Shown: one piece after another, positions 9,760-18,559 of the stretch
Layout of the letters: every line of letters begins with the position of its first letter
How positions within the stretch are numbered: position 1 is the stretch's first letter
From: Bacteroidota bacterium
Lineage (GTDB): Bacteria; Bacteroidota; Bacteroidia; Cytophagales; Cyclobacteriaceae
DNA length: 64,000 bases
NCBI GenBank assembly: GCA_016178785.1
Contig: JACOSO010000068.1
Location: forward strand, 1-64,000
Direction: 5' to 3'
The notes under the pieces: generated by a model
What the model saw: the letters and a program-made list of their open reading frames with translations, nothing else
Told to the model about the DNA's origin: nothing
Databases searched by the model: none
Program-made: the position numbers and the translations under genes

Positions 9760-10198
9760 CATCTGCTATAACTTTTAAACTTGCGGACGCATCATAAAAA
9801 TTCTTGTAGTTCGCTTCATTGAGTAACTCTAAGGCTCTTTCAAAGTGCCACCTTGTAAACTGTGACGGTTCATTTTCACCTCGTTCTTTCATGATCCCGA
9901 AGAGGCGCCTGCACTCAATTGTATATTTATGAACAGCTATAAATCCAATACCTTTTGTTCTCTGTAAATAAGTCACAACTGCTTTACAGAAGTCCATATA
10001 TGGATAGGGTAGAGGCTCCAATTTTTTTTTCCCGACTGTCCCTAACTCTCGAAAAGAAATTGAATTAGAACTCCCTCTATGGAAAAGCCAGCTAGAGCAA
10101 TTCCATTCTGAATCTTCCCAACTAATGTTTGTATTAAGAGATTTTAATATTTGCATCTCTTCCTTAACAAACCCGTCAAAGTTTTCTCTTGACTTCAT
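9728..10198 (-). CDS. Small third protein of a three-gene tyrosine-recombinase operon (TnpC-like)
   Basis: This 156-residue protein is the last gene of a minus-strand operon, 3 bases after the 483-residue recombinase. Residues about 75-150 (VTYLQRTKGIGFIAVHKYT... FERALELL) resemble the helical SAM-like DNA-binding half of phage integrases, but there is no catalytic domain with Arg-His-Arg-Tyr. In Tn554 the third gene, tnpC, is likewise a short non-catalytic accessory factor that affects orientation and frequency of transposition. The assignment rests on gene order and size. Alternatively it is a third recombinase, as in recombinase-in-trio elements, that lost its catalytic half at the junction with the truncated hydrolase gene. 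Confidence 0.55.
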   Translation of the reverse strand: MKSRENFDGFVKEEMQILKSLNTNISWEDSEWNCSSWLFHRGSSNSISFRELGTVGKKKLEPLPYPYMDFCKAVVTYLQRTKGIGFIAVHKYTIECRRLFGIMKERGENEPSQFTRWHFERALELLNEANYKNFYDASASLKVIADVIVSISQSWD

Positions 10199-10201
10199 TT
10201 T

Positions 10202-11653
10202 TTACTTGTTTGATGCCCGGTTAATGACTGCGTCAACTGCTTGGATAGTTAGCTCAAGCTGACTTACTGCACGATTATTTTCGATTTCCATTGCTGAAGT
10301 CGCGGTGTCAATAAAGAATTGGGCCTGTCTCTCCAAGGCAGACCGAACCTCATCATGAGAGCCATCTACAAATGGGTGAAATTTATTGCATGTGTAACAG
10401 GAGTAAACGGGATTTTTGGGGCAGGGCGTTGAGTTACTAAGACCGCATGATCCAACTCCTCCTATGTATTGTGAACCAACAAGACCTTTCACCCATCTTT
10501 CCTTTGGAGCGGCACTGCGCTCAATCATCTCTCCAGTTAGCATCATCTTCATTATGTTGATGTAGGTTGCATTTTTTCCAAGTGCTTTGGTTTTAATTGT
10601 TCCGATCTCTGGGGTGGCAGCTATATAGGAACGAGCTGGCAACGTTGAATTGTGACCTAGGATCTCAGCAATAGTTTCAGCAGATGCACCTTGATCGGCA
10701 AGTGACTGGCCCAAATGGTGACGAAGCATAGTCAATCCATCTCCCTTGTTGAAACCCAACGCCTTTAACTTGTCTGTTACAGCCGTGGTTATTCGAGCCG
10801 TTGGAAGCCTATTTAATCCATCATCCGTTAAGAATAACGCCTTGATATCAGAATTGTTCTTAAATCTAATCTTGTTGAGCTTGGCAAGTGATTTAATTTT
10901 ATTCCCTAAAGCCTTGGTAATTCTTCTTGGCCTTTTCTCGGGAAGTGCAGCGGATCTTTTCTTGGCCATTGGCAACCAGAGTGTGAAGTAGTCAATATTT
11001 TCATCAACTGAATATGATTCCAAATCAGTTTCGTCAAGACAGAATATTTGTATTGGGCGCGGTGCAAGCTCAAAGCCAAGGTGGAGAATAACATTATTCC
11101 TGAATGACACATAATCTGAGTGTTCAGATTCGCCTTCAATTGTTTGAAGGATCTTGTACTCGTCATCGGCCGATAGAGTTACTTCTCCCAGATGAATTTT
11201 TTTATATGACGAGTCGCGACCGGATTTTTCGGACAATTTGATTTCTATCTCTTTTGAAAACCCTGGTATTTGTCGTTTAACACACCACTTGTAGAATACT
11301 CTAAAATTTATGAATTCCTTTGTACCAAGTCGCTCATTCAGAAAACTGGAAGCTTCAATCTCTGACCAAGGAAAAATATTTCTGTATTTGAAAGCGGAGA
11401 TGGCTTTAAGCAAGTTGTATTCATTAGAATAAACAGAGACAGGAGAATTACTTTGTAATCGGTAAACAACAAAAGCTTTGGCTGCCTCTTTGAGAGTAGG
11501 GTGGAGATCTAGCTTTGACCAGTCAATTGTGAATTTTGTTCCACCATCTCTCCACGACCAAATCAAAGTGCTTGTGTCTACGATAAATTCTTGATCACTA
11601 GCTCTAACTCTAATCCTTACCTTACCAGGGTTTTTAAACGTGTAATTCATCAT
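10202..11653 (-). CDS. Tyrosine recombinase, second gene of the trio (TnpB-like)
   Basis: This 483-residue protein has an N-terminal helical core-binding half and a C-terminal catalytic domain. Catalytic positions visible are the Arg in LAPRPIQIF (box I), the LRHH motif in TMLRHHLGQSLADQG (box II), the LGHNS turn and the Tyr in ARSYIAA. After the catalytic domain comes a four-Cys cluster (CGLSNSTPCP and YSCYTCNKF, about residues 405-430) that probably binds zinc. A long recombinase with a Cys-rich tail is the pattern of TnpB in Tn554-like elements. The ATG overlaps the stop of the upstream recombinase by 4 bases, and the third gene follows after 3 bases, so translation is coupled. Confidence 0.8.
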   Translation of the reverse strand: MMNYTFKNPGKVRIRVRASDQEFIVDTSTLIWSWRDGGTKFTIDWSKLDLHPTLKEAAKAFVVYRLQSNSPVSVYSNEYNLLKAISAFKYRNIFPWSEIEASSFLNERLGTKEFINFRVFYKWCVKRQIPGFSKEIEIKLSEKSGRDSSYKKIHLGEVTLSADDEYKILQTIEGESEHSDYVSFRNNVILHLGFELAPRPIQIFCLDETDLESYSVDENIDYFTLWLPMAKKRSAALPEKRPRRITKALGNKIKSLAKLNKIRFKNNSDIKALFLTDDGLNRLPTARITTAVTDKLKALGFNKGDGLTMLRHHLGQSLADQGASAETIAEILGHNSTLPARSYIAATPEIGTIKTKALGKNATYINIMKMMLTGEMIERSAAPKERWVKGLVGSQYIGGVGSCGLSNSTPCPKNPVYSCYTCNKFHPFVDGSHDEVRSALERQAQFFIDTATSAMEIENNRAVSQLELTIQAVDAVINRASNK

Positions 11654-12801
11654 AATCTTTTGTGCGACAAACGCATCTTGGAGTTCTCAACTCGAACTAG
11701 GTTTTCTCTATTTGCTTTCACACTTATATATCTCTTAGTGTAAAATACGGGCATAGGAGAGTCCGTGCTCCAACCGCAATATGACCGTAGTATATCCTTT
11801 GCTCTTTCCATATCGTATCCTTGAAAATCAATTAGGCTACTTAAAAATCTTTCAGCAAATGTGTGTCTGAATGTGTGCGGAGAAATTTTTGGAAACTCCT
11901 TATGCCTTGACTTGATGCGTTTGTTTAAGCTGAGGATCATTTCTGCAATTGACGTTTTAGCAAGGGGAGATCCACGCTCACTAACAAAAACAAATCCATG
12001 ACTCAGTTTTATTGGATGTCCACTTCTTATTGGCCTTCTTAAGTTTTTAATATAATGCTCAAGACCAAAGTAAATATCCTCGCTAATACTTAGAGTTCTT
12101 TTACTATAGGAATTTTTTAGAGAAGGCCGTCTTGCTCTTGAGTCGGTTTGATTGGAGTCGGAGACTCGGATATAGTAGTTACTCCCAAGTTTGTATAAAT
12201 CACTGGAGCACACCCTCAACAATTCGCTAAGCCTCATTCCTGTTTGCATGAATGTTTCAATGATTAACCAATTCCTAAACTTGACATTTGCTCTGAAAGG
12301 GTTCTTATCGGAGGAAGGGAATATAAACTCTCTTAATAATGACTCCTCATTTTCATTCAGGCTTTTTATGTTGTTCTGAAATGTGGTCGCTTTGATTCGA
12401 TAGGAGTCTAATCGGTCCTCAATAACAGAATTGTATTTGCCTCGACAATATCTGTTGGAACACCACCGAAGAAAATTTAATAGATCATTTATGTAAGAGT
12501 TTCTTGTACCTGGCGAAATCTCCTTTTCAGAATCGAAGGAGAGGATTACATCATCAACATATGTAATTACTTTCTCTAGCTGTTTGTTAATCACCAGTTC
12601 ATCCAAGTCTTGCTTTTCAGCAGCAGCTCGTTCGTACAAAGATTTTATCAGATGAAGGCTATTAAAGCCAGTGCTTAAGGCTTTGTTTTTTAGATAAAGC
12701 ACTGAATAAATGAATGAAACAAACGCGGGCTGAATAGGCTCGGATTGAAAGAGCACTGGTAACTGAGTTCCGCCATTTAGACTAATGCTTCTGATCTTCA
12801 T
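11650..12801 (-). CDS. Tyrosine recombinase, first gene of the trio (TnpA-like)
   Basis: This 383-residue protein carries the full catalytic signature: Arg in QTGMRLSELLRV, SPHTFRHTFAERF, and Tyr in VFYTKRYI. The usual box II His before the Tyr is replaced by Trp (YCGWSTDSP), a change tolerated in this superfamily. It begins a tight three-gene operon on the minus strand (4-base overlap, then 3-base gap). In Tn554-type elements tnpA and tnpB together catalyse site-specific transposition. A 9-bp inverted repeat lies 9 bases upstream of the start codon and may be an operator or a recombinase-binding site. Confidence 0.83.
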   Translation of the reverse strand: MKIRSISLNGGTQLPVLFQSEPIQPAFVSFIYSVLYLKNKALSTGFNSLHLIKSLYERAAAEKQDLDELVINKQLEKVITYVDDVILSFDSEKEISPGTRNSYINDLLNFLRWCSNRYCRGKYNSVIEDRLDSYRIKATTFQNNIKSLNENEESLLREFIFPSSDKNPFRANVKFRNWLIIETFMQTGMRLSELLRVCSSDLYKLGSNYYIRVSDSNQTDSRARRPSLKNSYSKRTLSISEDIYFGLEHYIKNLRRPIRSGHPIKLSHGFVFVSERGSPLAKTSIAEMILSLNKRIKSRHKEFPKISPHTFRHTFAERFLSSLIDFQGYDMERAKDILRSYCGWSTDSPMPVFYTKRYISVKANRENLVRVENSKMRLSHKRL

Positions 12802-12810
12802 TCTCCTGTG

Positions 12811-12833
12811 TAATTTAAGTTGGACTTAAATTA
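12811..12833. promoter_or_regulatory. Perfect 9-bp inverted repeat in front of the recombinase operon
   Basis: The arms taatttaag (12811-12819) and cttaaatta (12825-12833) are exact reverse complements around the loop ttgga. The repeat is placed just before the start of the first recombinase gene. Such a site would suit autoregulation or recombinase binding near the element's end. Function is inferred from position only. Confidence 0.6.
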
Positions 12834-13452
12834 TAAGGAGGGGCGGTTACTTCAAAATAGCCTGGTATAGGTATTAAATAATGTACCCAGCCTGATTTCT
12901 TTTACAACTCTCAAATCCTGCATGGATCTCTGTCTTCGCAGTTTTAAGTCTTGGTAATTGAATTGATGAAAATGTGCCCTAATAGCAAGGCATAGCTTTC
13001 AGTATAGGTTAAAGTGTGGTCTTCAAAAACTCAAACTGAAATTGAATCGTGGGTTTAAAGGTGTTTTGTCCCGGGAGTCTGGTTTTCTATTCAAGAATGA
13101 AATCTCAGATAATGTCCCGAGTAAATCCCGGCTAAGCGAAAATTCTTGGATAAAAAGATATCGGTTTAATCACACAATAGTTTAGAACCTTGTGATTTGA
13201 CGGTTTATGCTATGTGGGGGCTTCGCAGCAGATAGGACTTTCTCCTATAGAAAAACTTACATATAATGCGTATTTCGTAGATTAGTAAATTGGCTATGAG
13301 ATTGCCCTAAAGCGCTAGAGATTGTCTATGGCATGGCACATGTAATCTATCCTTTCCACTCTGAGCTTACAGAGCCTATCCTAATGCAGTTTCAACTCTG
13401 CACCCAATAAGTATTACAATTGAACGTATAATCACTAAATCAAACCCACAAA
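12834..13452. other. Intergenic region between the recombinase trio and the Gabija-like operon
   Basis: About 620 bases without a credible gene lie between divergent operons. A promoter for each should be here. One end of the recombinase element is expected in this stretch, but I could not find a matching att core. Nothing else is recognisable. Confidence 0.5.
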
Positions 13453-13761
13453 ATGGCCACGTTTAACAAATCTGATTTACACTATCAGGACTACTCTTGG
13501 AGTACAACAGAAGGCGACAGCTCAAAAATCAGGGGCTTCCCCGATAACATCCTGTTGAATCGACATGAAGGATACGAAGTTCAATACTTTATCAATCGTT
13601 TTATTGAAGGCCAAACTTCGTGGCAGGATTTAGCTATTCAGCAAAAGAAAGATTTGGGGCGAAAGATTGAGAGAATGATTCATGATCATTTGCCAGGCGA
13701 TATAAGGTCTCAAGAAAAGATTCACCAGTGGGTGGTTAGTCGCTGGAGCACATTAACCTGA
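13453..13761 (+). CDS. Hypothetical protein, 102 aa, first gene of the Gabija-like operon
   Basis: I do not recognise this small soluble protein. It starts with ATG and has no signal peptide, membrane segment or Cys. It is rich in charged and aromatic residues in its first half, and its second half looks helical (KKDLGRKIERMIHDHL). It lies 32 bases before another unknown gene and about 580 bases before the OLD-type ATPase gene, in the same direction, so it may be an accessory or regulatory member of that defence operon. The link is by position only. Confidence 0.55.
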   Translation: MATFNKSDLHYQDYSWSTTEGDSSKIRGFPDNILLNRHEGYEVQYFINRFIEGQTSWQDLAIQQKKDLGRKIERMIHDHLPGDIRSQEKIHQWVVSRWSTLT

Positions 13762-13793
13762 AATTCACCAATTTAGTCTTCTCCGTTGGCCTG

Positions 13794-14273
13794 ATGAATC
13801 ACCTTGCGAAATCAAATAGGTATTGGGAATTGCTACTCAAAAGTTGGAGAGCAGATAACAAAGACGGTTTAACAATTCCTTTCATCATTGGAAGCCAACG
13901 GTTTCTGCCTACTAAACAATCCGAGCAAAACATCGAAGAATTGCTGGTTAATATAATCGCAGCGGAAGCATCACAAGTGTACATAAGTTATTGCCCTACC
14001 ATTAACGAAATTATATTCGGGTTGCGAGATCAATCAAAGGAAAACATCGCTGGGAAGTTTCCAACATTCAATTCTTCTTTCCAAGAAAAGTTATTCTTAA
14101 CAGAATTTCTGAATGACCTGGGATCTGATGCTGAAGGAGTAATATCAAAGCTTACAGAAAGGTATCAACCACTCATTGATGATTCCAAATTTTCTAAAAA
14201 CGAAGGCGAATGGGGGGACTTTAGTGGTAACGACATTGACTTTATCAAAAGGTGCTTCGCGAGTTATGTGTAA
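13794..14273 (+). CDS. Hypothetical protein, 159 aa, second gene before gajA
   Basis: This is an unrecognised soluble protein with no signal peptide or membrane segment. Residues about 20-75 appear to form an alpha/beta core (TIPFIIGSQRF, then a helix EQNIEELLVNIIAAEA and a strand QVYISY); the rest is helical with many acidic residues. It lies in the same direction between the 102-aa gene and gajA, with 64 bases to gajA. It is not a standard Gabija component, which has two genes. It may be a passenger or an accessory factor. Confidence 0.55.
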   Translation: MNHLAKSNRYWELLLKSWRADNKDGLTIPFIIGSQRFLPTKQSEQNIEELLVNIIAAEASQVYISYCPTINEIIFGLRDQSKENIAGKFPTFNSSFQEKLFLTEFLNDLGSDAEGVISKLTERYQPLIDDSKFSKNEGEWGDFSGNDIDFIKRCFASYV

Positions 14274-14337
14274 ACCTAGGGCATTAAGAAAACATAAGAT
14301 TTGGTCCTAAGATTTTTTAATCGACAAACAACGTGAC

Positions 14338-16320
14338 ATGAATATTTCTAAAATCATCATAAAAGGCTTTCGCTCATTTGGTCCGGAAGTTTCAATCCCG
14401 ATCCGAGAAAAGCTCACCGCATACATTGGATACAATAGCTCAGGGAAAACTACAGCCCTTGAAGCTCTGAGAAAAGTTTTTGGGCAGACTCTTGCTGAAC
14501 GAGAAATCAAGCGAGAGGATTTTCATATTGGCTCAGAGGAAGATCCTTCAAATACAAACGAAAAGCATCTCACAATAGAGGTTCAGTTCCAATTCAACGA
14601 ATCAGACTCAGATTCCATTGCTCATTTCTTTTCTGATATGGTTGTTGATGCCGCTGAGCTACCTCCTTATATCCGTATTAGGCTCGAGGCCACTTGGAAG
14701 GAATCTGAAATTCATCAGGATGGTGATGTTGAGAATAAGTTATATTTTATCACCGTGCCCGAGGGCGTGACAGAGGCAGAAGATTCCAAACGAATGTTCC
14801 CTAACCACCTTCGCCAACTTATTCAAATTTTATATGTGCCCGCTATCCGGAAACCGGCCGATCAAATAAAATACGCGTCAGGGTCAATGTTATATCGGGT
14901 TCTTCGAAAAATCAAATGGGGCATTGATTTCAAAAAGGACTTTGAGAGTAAAATAAAAGAGGTTGGAGTTTTGTTCCAAGGCCTGGAAGAATTCAATACT
15001 ATTCAGGAATCAATCACAAAATTCTGGGCGGAGTTTCATAAAGACCCTCGCTTTAAAGACACGAACCTTGGATTTGGGCAGAGTGACTTTGAATCTGTGT
15101 TAAAAAGAATTGAAGTATCTTTTAGTCCAAGTGGGGTACATCGACCATTTGGCGTGGACGAATTAGGTGAGGGATATCGTTCCCTATTTTATTTGACCCT
15201 CGTCTGCGCATTACTGGAGGTTGAACAAAGCTTGGCCAAAGACACAGATGAAATCGGAATTACGAGACCTTTACTTACGTTATTGGCAATAGAAGAGCCT
15301 GAGAACCACATTGCGCCTCAGCTACTTGGTCGGGTGACAGCCATTATCTCTAAAATCTCGAAAGCTAACAATGCACAGGTCTTCTTGTCATCACACACAC
15401 CCGCAATTGTTAAACGAATTCCTCCAGAGTCGATTTGCCATTTTAGAATTGGCGAGAAGTACCAGACTGAAGTAAACGTTATTATCCTTCCTGACGAAAA
15501 AGATGAAGCTTACAAATTTGTAAAGGAAGCAATTCATAATTTCCCAGAGATATACTTTGCCAAGCTAGTTGTCATTGGAGAAGGTGATAGCGAGGAAGTC
15601 GTCATCAACAGACTTACAGATATACTAGAAATTGATTTCGATGACAACCTAATAACTTTTGCCCCACTTGGCCATCGCTTTGTCAATCATATATGGCGTC
15701 TCTTAAGGAATCTTCGAATACCGTTTGTTACAATATTAGACTTAGATCTAGAAAGACATGGAGGCGGTTGGGGTAGAATCAAGTATGTACTAGAACAATT
15801 AATCCTGATCGGTGCCCCTAAAGAAAAATTGTTAGGGCTATCGGACGGAACAATATTAGGAGACTCTGATCTTGAAAAGATGCATACATGGAAAATCGAC
15901 TTAAAAGGCATTCAGGATTGGGCGGATTTTCTAACCGGGTACAATGTATTCTTTTCCTCGTCTTTGGATATTGACTTCTTAATGCTACAGTACTATCCAG
16001 ATTTTTATAAATCTGAAATTCCAAAAAACGGTGGCCCTAGGATACCGGACAAGGCAACTGAATTGGATAAATTTAACGCAAGGCTTGAAGCGGCAGTGCA
16101 AGCAACTCTAAAATCTGACAAGGCAATTGCTGTTCATTACACTGAGGATGAAAAGGAGTTAATGATATGGTATCATTATCTCTTTCTTGGGCGTGGTAAG
16201 CCAACGACTCACATTCTTACTCTCTCGAAAATGTCTAAGGAAGACATAAAGAAAAATCTTCCACCAGTCTTTAATAAACTCTTTGGTAGAATAAAACTTA
16301 AGCTCAAAAAAAACCTATGA
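14338..16320 (+). CDS. gajA: Gabija-like GajA: OLD-family ATPase with TOPRIM nuclease domain
   Basis: This 660-residue protein has an N-terminal ABC-type ATPase half: Walker A GYNSSGKTT at about residues 31-39, signature-like DELGEGYRS, and Walker B LLAIEEPENH at about 320. A C-terminal TOPRIM half follows, with the EGDSEE motif at about 416-421 and the metal-binding DLDLE motif (Asp468, Asp470). OLD nucleases of this form act as GajA in the Gabija anti-phage system, where the ATPase half senses nucleotide depletion and licenses DNA nicking. The next gene overlaps by 4 bases and encodes a UvrD-like helicase, the defining partner. The protein is somewhat longer than the best-studied GajA, which has a little under 600 residues. 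All key motifs seem intact. Confidence 0.87.
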   Translation: MNISKIIIKGFRSFGPEVSIPIREKLTAYIGYNSSGKTTALEALRKVFGQTLAEREIKREDFHIGSEEDPSNTNEKHLTIEVQFQFNESDSDSIAHFFSDMVVDAAELPPYIRIRLEATWKESEIHQDGDVENKLYFITVPEGVTEAEDSKRMFPNHLRQLIQILYVPAIRKPADQIKYASGSMLYRVLRKIKWGIDFKKDFESKIKEVGVLFQGLEEFNTIQESITKFWAEFHKDPRFKDTNLGFGQSDFESVLKRIEVSFSPSGVHRPFGVDELGEGYRSLFYLTLVCALLEVEQSLAKDTDEIGITRPLLTLLAIEEPENHIAPQLLGRVTAIISKISKANNAQVFLSSHTPAIVKRIPPESICHFRIGEKYQTEVNVIILPDEKDEAYKFVKEAIHNFPEIYFAKLVVIGEGDSEEVVINRLTDILEIDFDDNLITFAPLGHRFVNHIWRLLRNLRIPFVTILDLDLERHGGGWGRIKYVLEQLILIGAPKEKLLGLSDGTILGDSDLEKMHTWKIDLKGIQDWADFLTGYNVFFSSSLDIDFLMLQYYPDFYKSEIPKNGGPRIPDKATELDKFNARLEAAVQATLKSDKAIAVHYTEDEKELMIWYHYLFLGRGKPTTHILTLSKMSKEDIKKNLPPVFNKLFGRIKLKLKKNL

Positions 16321-18152
16321 AGGCTATCAAAGAAAGAGATTGGATTCCAGTTGGAGGTCTAGAGTTAGAAGATAACGCATTAAAGGTCGTAGAGGCCCCG
16401 GTTGGTAACACTTTGGTAGTTGCTGGCCCAGGTGCAGGAAAGACTGAACTACTAGCCCAACGAGCCTGCTTTTTATTGCAAACTAATCTTTGTCGATACC
16501 CTCATAGAATACTGGCAATTAGCTTCAAACGGGATGCCGCGTACAACTTGAAGGAAAGAGTTGCTTTGAGGGCAGGAGCAGAACTTTCAGGCAGGTTCGA
16601 TTCTCTGACTTATGACTCTTTTGCTAAACAAATTCTCGATCGTTTTAAAGCCGCTCTGCCAGAGGAATATGAGCTCCCAGATATGTACGAGGTGATCAAC
16701 GAAGAATACATTATTGGCCTATATCGACACAAAGACGAAAGGTTCGTAAATACAAATAGTCGGAATGGAATATTGAACGCATTTACTGAGACAAAGCTAC
16801 CACTTCAAAAAACCAGCGAGCCGGATCTATTAATGCATGCAGTTTGGATGAATGCGATAAAAAACGGGAGACTGACCTTTCGAATGATAATGCGCTTATC
16901 TGAGATGGTCTTAAGTGTGAATCCAAAGATTAAGCAGTATCTACAAGAAACATATGATTATGTATTCCTAGATGAGTTTCAGGATACTACTTCAATTCAA
17001 TATAGCTTTCTAAACACATGCTTTATTGGAAGCGAAAAGGTCTTAACAGCAGTGGGTGATGATAAACAGCGCATCATGTTATGGGCAGGAGCGAAAAAGG
17101 CCATATTCGAAGATTTTCAAACCAACTACAATGCTGAAAGGATTCCCTTGAAAATGAATTTCCGTTCAGCACCTCTGTTGGTTAAAGTTCAAAATAGTTT
17201 GATTAAGTCTCTCCTGAATAAAACTGATTACGCAACCGCATCGCCTAAGTGGAAAGGTGATGAAGGTGAATGCATGATCTGGGAGTTTGAAAATCAAAAG
17301 CATGAGGCTAGTAAACTAGTAAAAGAGATCTCCAGCTGGCTTAAAAATGAAAAATTAGATCCTAGGGAAATCTGCATTCTAGTTAAGGGGTCACTAACCA
17401 AATACGTTGCGGAAATAATTGATGCCCTTAGAGCAAGTGGGATTGGGGCAAGAGATGAGAGCTTATATCAAGAGTTTCTTACAGACGAATTGATCTTGTA
17501 CTTGGTGCACGGCCTTTACATGATCTTTAATTCAGCCAAGGTTGAGTCTAAAAGTATAGTTTTCTCTTTCTTGAGCAGAGTCAATAATGAGCTGTCAGAT
17601 CATCAGCTACTTAAACTTGAGAATCGACTTTCTGTCTTTGTTAAGAAACTTAAGAATGAATTTCATGGTAAGCCAATAGGAAATTCTGAGATAGACAGAC
17701 TGGTTCAGTCGCTCCTTGATTATGCCAACCAAGATCGTATTCGAGCAATTATACCGCAGTACAGGCAAAAGGCATACCTGCTTAAAATGGTCTCTGACTT
17801 TGAAAAAAGTCTAAGCTCATACGCTGAATCCGGTAAAAGCTTCACTGACGCATTAGACCAATTTTGTGGACGAGATACCATACCTGTCATGACTGTGCAT
17901 AAAAGCAAAGGGCTGGAATATCATACAATCATATTTGTAGGTCTAGAGGATGGTGCATTCTGGTCATTCAACTCGCAACCTGATGAAGATAAATCGACTT
18001 TTTTTGTTGCGTTATCACGAGCGAAATCAAGAGTCATATTCACGTTCAGTAAAAATCGCGAGGGACTAAAGTGGGTTAAGCAGGCACGACAAAGCATTAA
18101 GGTAATCTTTGATGAGCTAGCAAAAGCTGGCGTCAAAATTCAGATTTTTTAA
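16317..18152 (+). CDS. gajB: Gabija-like GajB: UvrD/PcrA-type superfamily 1 helicase
   Basis: This 611-residue protein shows the SF1 helicase motifs in order: Walker A VVAGPGAGKTELL (about 35-47), DEFQD (motif II, about 219), GDDKQRIMLWAG (motif III), NFRSAPLLV (motif IV), TVHKSKGLEYH (motif V, about 526) and FVALSRAKS (motif VI, about 563). GajB works with GajA in the Gabija complex, detecting DNA ends or single strands made during phage replication and cleavage. The ATG overlaps the gajA stop by 4 bases, so translation is coupled. It is longer than typical GajB (about 500 residues). A plain DNA-repair helicase is less likely given the OLD partner and the island setting. Confidence 0.85.
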   Translation: MKAIKERDWIPVGGLELEDNALKVVEAPVGNTLVVAGPGAGKTELLAQRACFLLQTNLCRYPHRILAISFKRDAAYNLKERVALRAGAELSGRFDSLTYDSFAKQILDRFKAALPEEYELPDMYEVINEEYIIGLYRHKDERFVNTNSRNGILNAFTETKLPLQKTSEPDLLMHAVWMNAIKNGRLTFRMIMRLSEMVLSVNPKIKQYLQETYDYVFLDEFQDTTSIQYSFLNTCFIGSEKVLTAVGDDKQRIMLWAGAKKAIFEDFQTNYNAERIPLKMNFRSAPLLVKVQNSLIKSLLNKTDYATASPKWKGDEGECMIWEFENQKHEASKLVKEISSWLKNEKLDPREICILVKGSLTKYVAEIIDALRASGIGARDESLYQEFLTDELILYLVHGLYMIFNSAKVESKSIVFSFLSRVNNELSDHQLLKLENRLSVFVKKLKNEFHGKPIGNSEIDRLVQSLLDYANQDRIRAIIPQYRQKAYLLKMVSDFEKSLSSYAESGKSFTDALDQFCGRDTIPVMTVHKSKGLEYHTIIFVGLEDGAFWSFNSQPDEDKSTFFVALSRAKSRVIFTFSKNREGLKWVKQARQSIKVIFDELAKAGVKIQIF

Positions 18153-18173
18153 AAACTTAATAATATTTTTTTT

Positions 18174-18207
18174 AATTACCCTTTTTGGGTAATTTTACAT
18201 ATCTTTG
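18174..18207 (+). promoter_or_regulatory. Palindrome and TAnnTTTG box in front of the higB toxin gene
   Basis: Perfect 8-bp arms aattaccc (18174-18181) and gggtaatt (18187-18194) flank a T5 loop. A Bacteroidota -7 type box, tatctttg (18200-18207), follows at once, 2 bases before the toxin ATG. HigBA-type operons are repressed by their antitoxin at such palindromes, so this is a likely operator. The box would place the RNA start at or near the ATG, giving an almost leaderless message. Function is inferred. Confidence 0.6.
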
Positions 18208-18209
18208 CA

Positions 18210-18542
18210 ATGAAGATCAACTACAGCACAAATAAATTAAGGAAACAGGTGAGCTCGGCAAGTGAGATCAAAAAGAACTTTGGTGTTATAGCTAAACGAC
18301 TTTCAGGACGGTTAGATGATATTGAATCTGCACCAACACTAGCTGTTCTCAAACAAATTGGTGCTGCACATTGTCATCCGTTATCAGGTGACCGTATTGG
18401 TCAATGGTCAATTTCAGTTTCAGGGAACTATAGGATCGTTTTTACTATTGGCCATGACCCGATTCCTGCGACTGAAGATGGTTCGGTGGATGCCAAATTA
18501 GTTACTGACATAACAATTATAGAAATCGTTGATTACCATTAA
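18210..18542 (+). CDS. HigB/RelE-superfamily toxin (plasmid maintenance system killer type)
   Basis: This 110-residue protein has a RelE-like fold: an N-terminal helix pair, then beta strands holding GAAHCHPLSGDRIGQWSISV and GNYRIVFTI, the usual core with the basic residue used for mRNA cleavage on the ribosome. It lies 17 bases before a gene for a HigA-like antitoxin, and a palindromic operator candidate lies in front. Toxins of this family halt translation when freed from the antitoxin. Toxin-first order fits the HigBA type. It sits directly behind the Gabija-like genes and may help to keep the island. Confidence 0.85.
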   Translation: MKINYSTNKLRKQVSSASEIKKNFGVIAKRLSGRLDDIESAPTLAVLKQIGAAHCHPLSGDRIGQWSISVSGNYRIVFTIGHDPIPATEDGSVDAKLVTDITIIEIVDYH

Positions 18543-18559
18543 AAATATTTGACAAAGAA

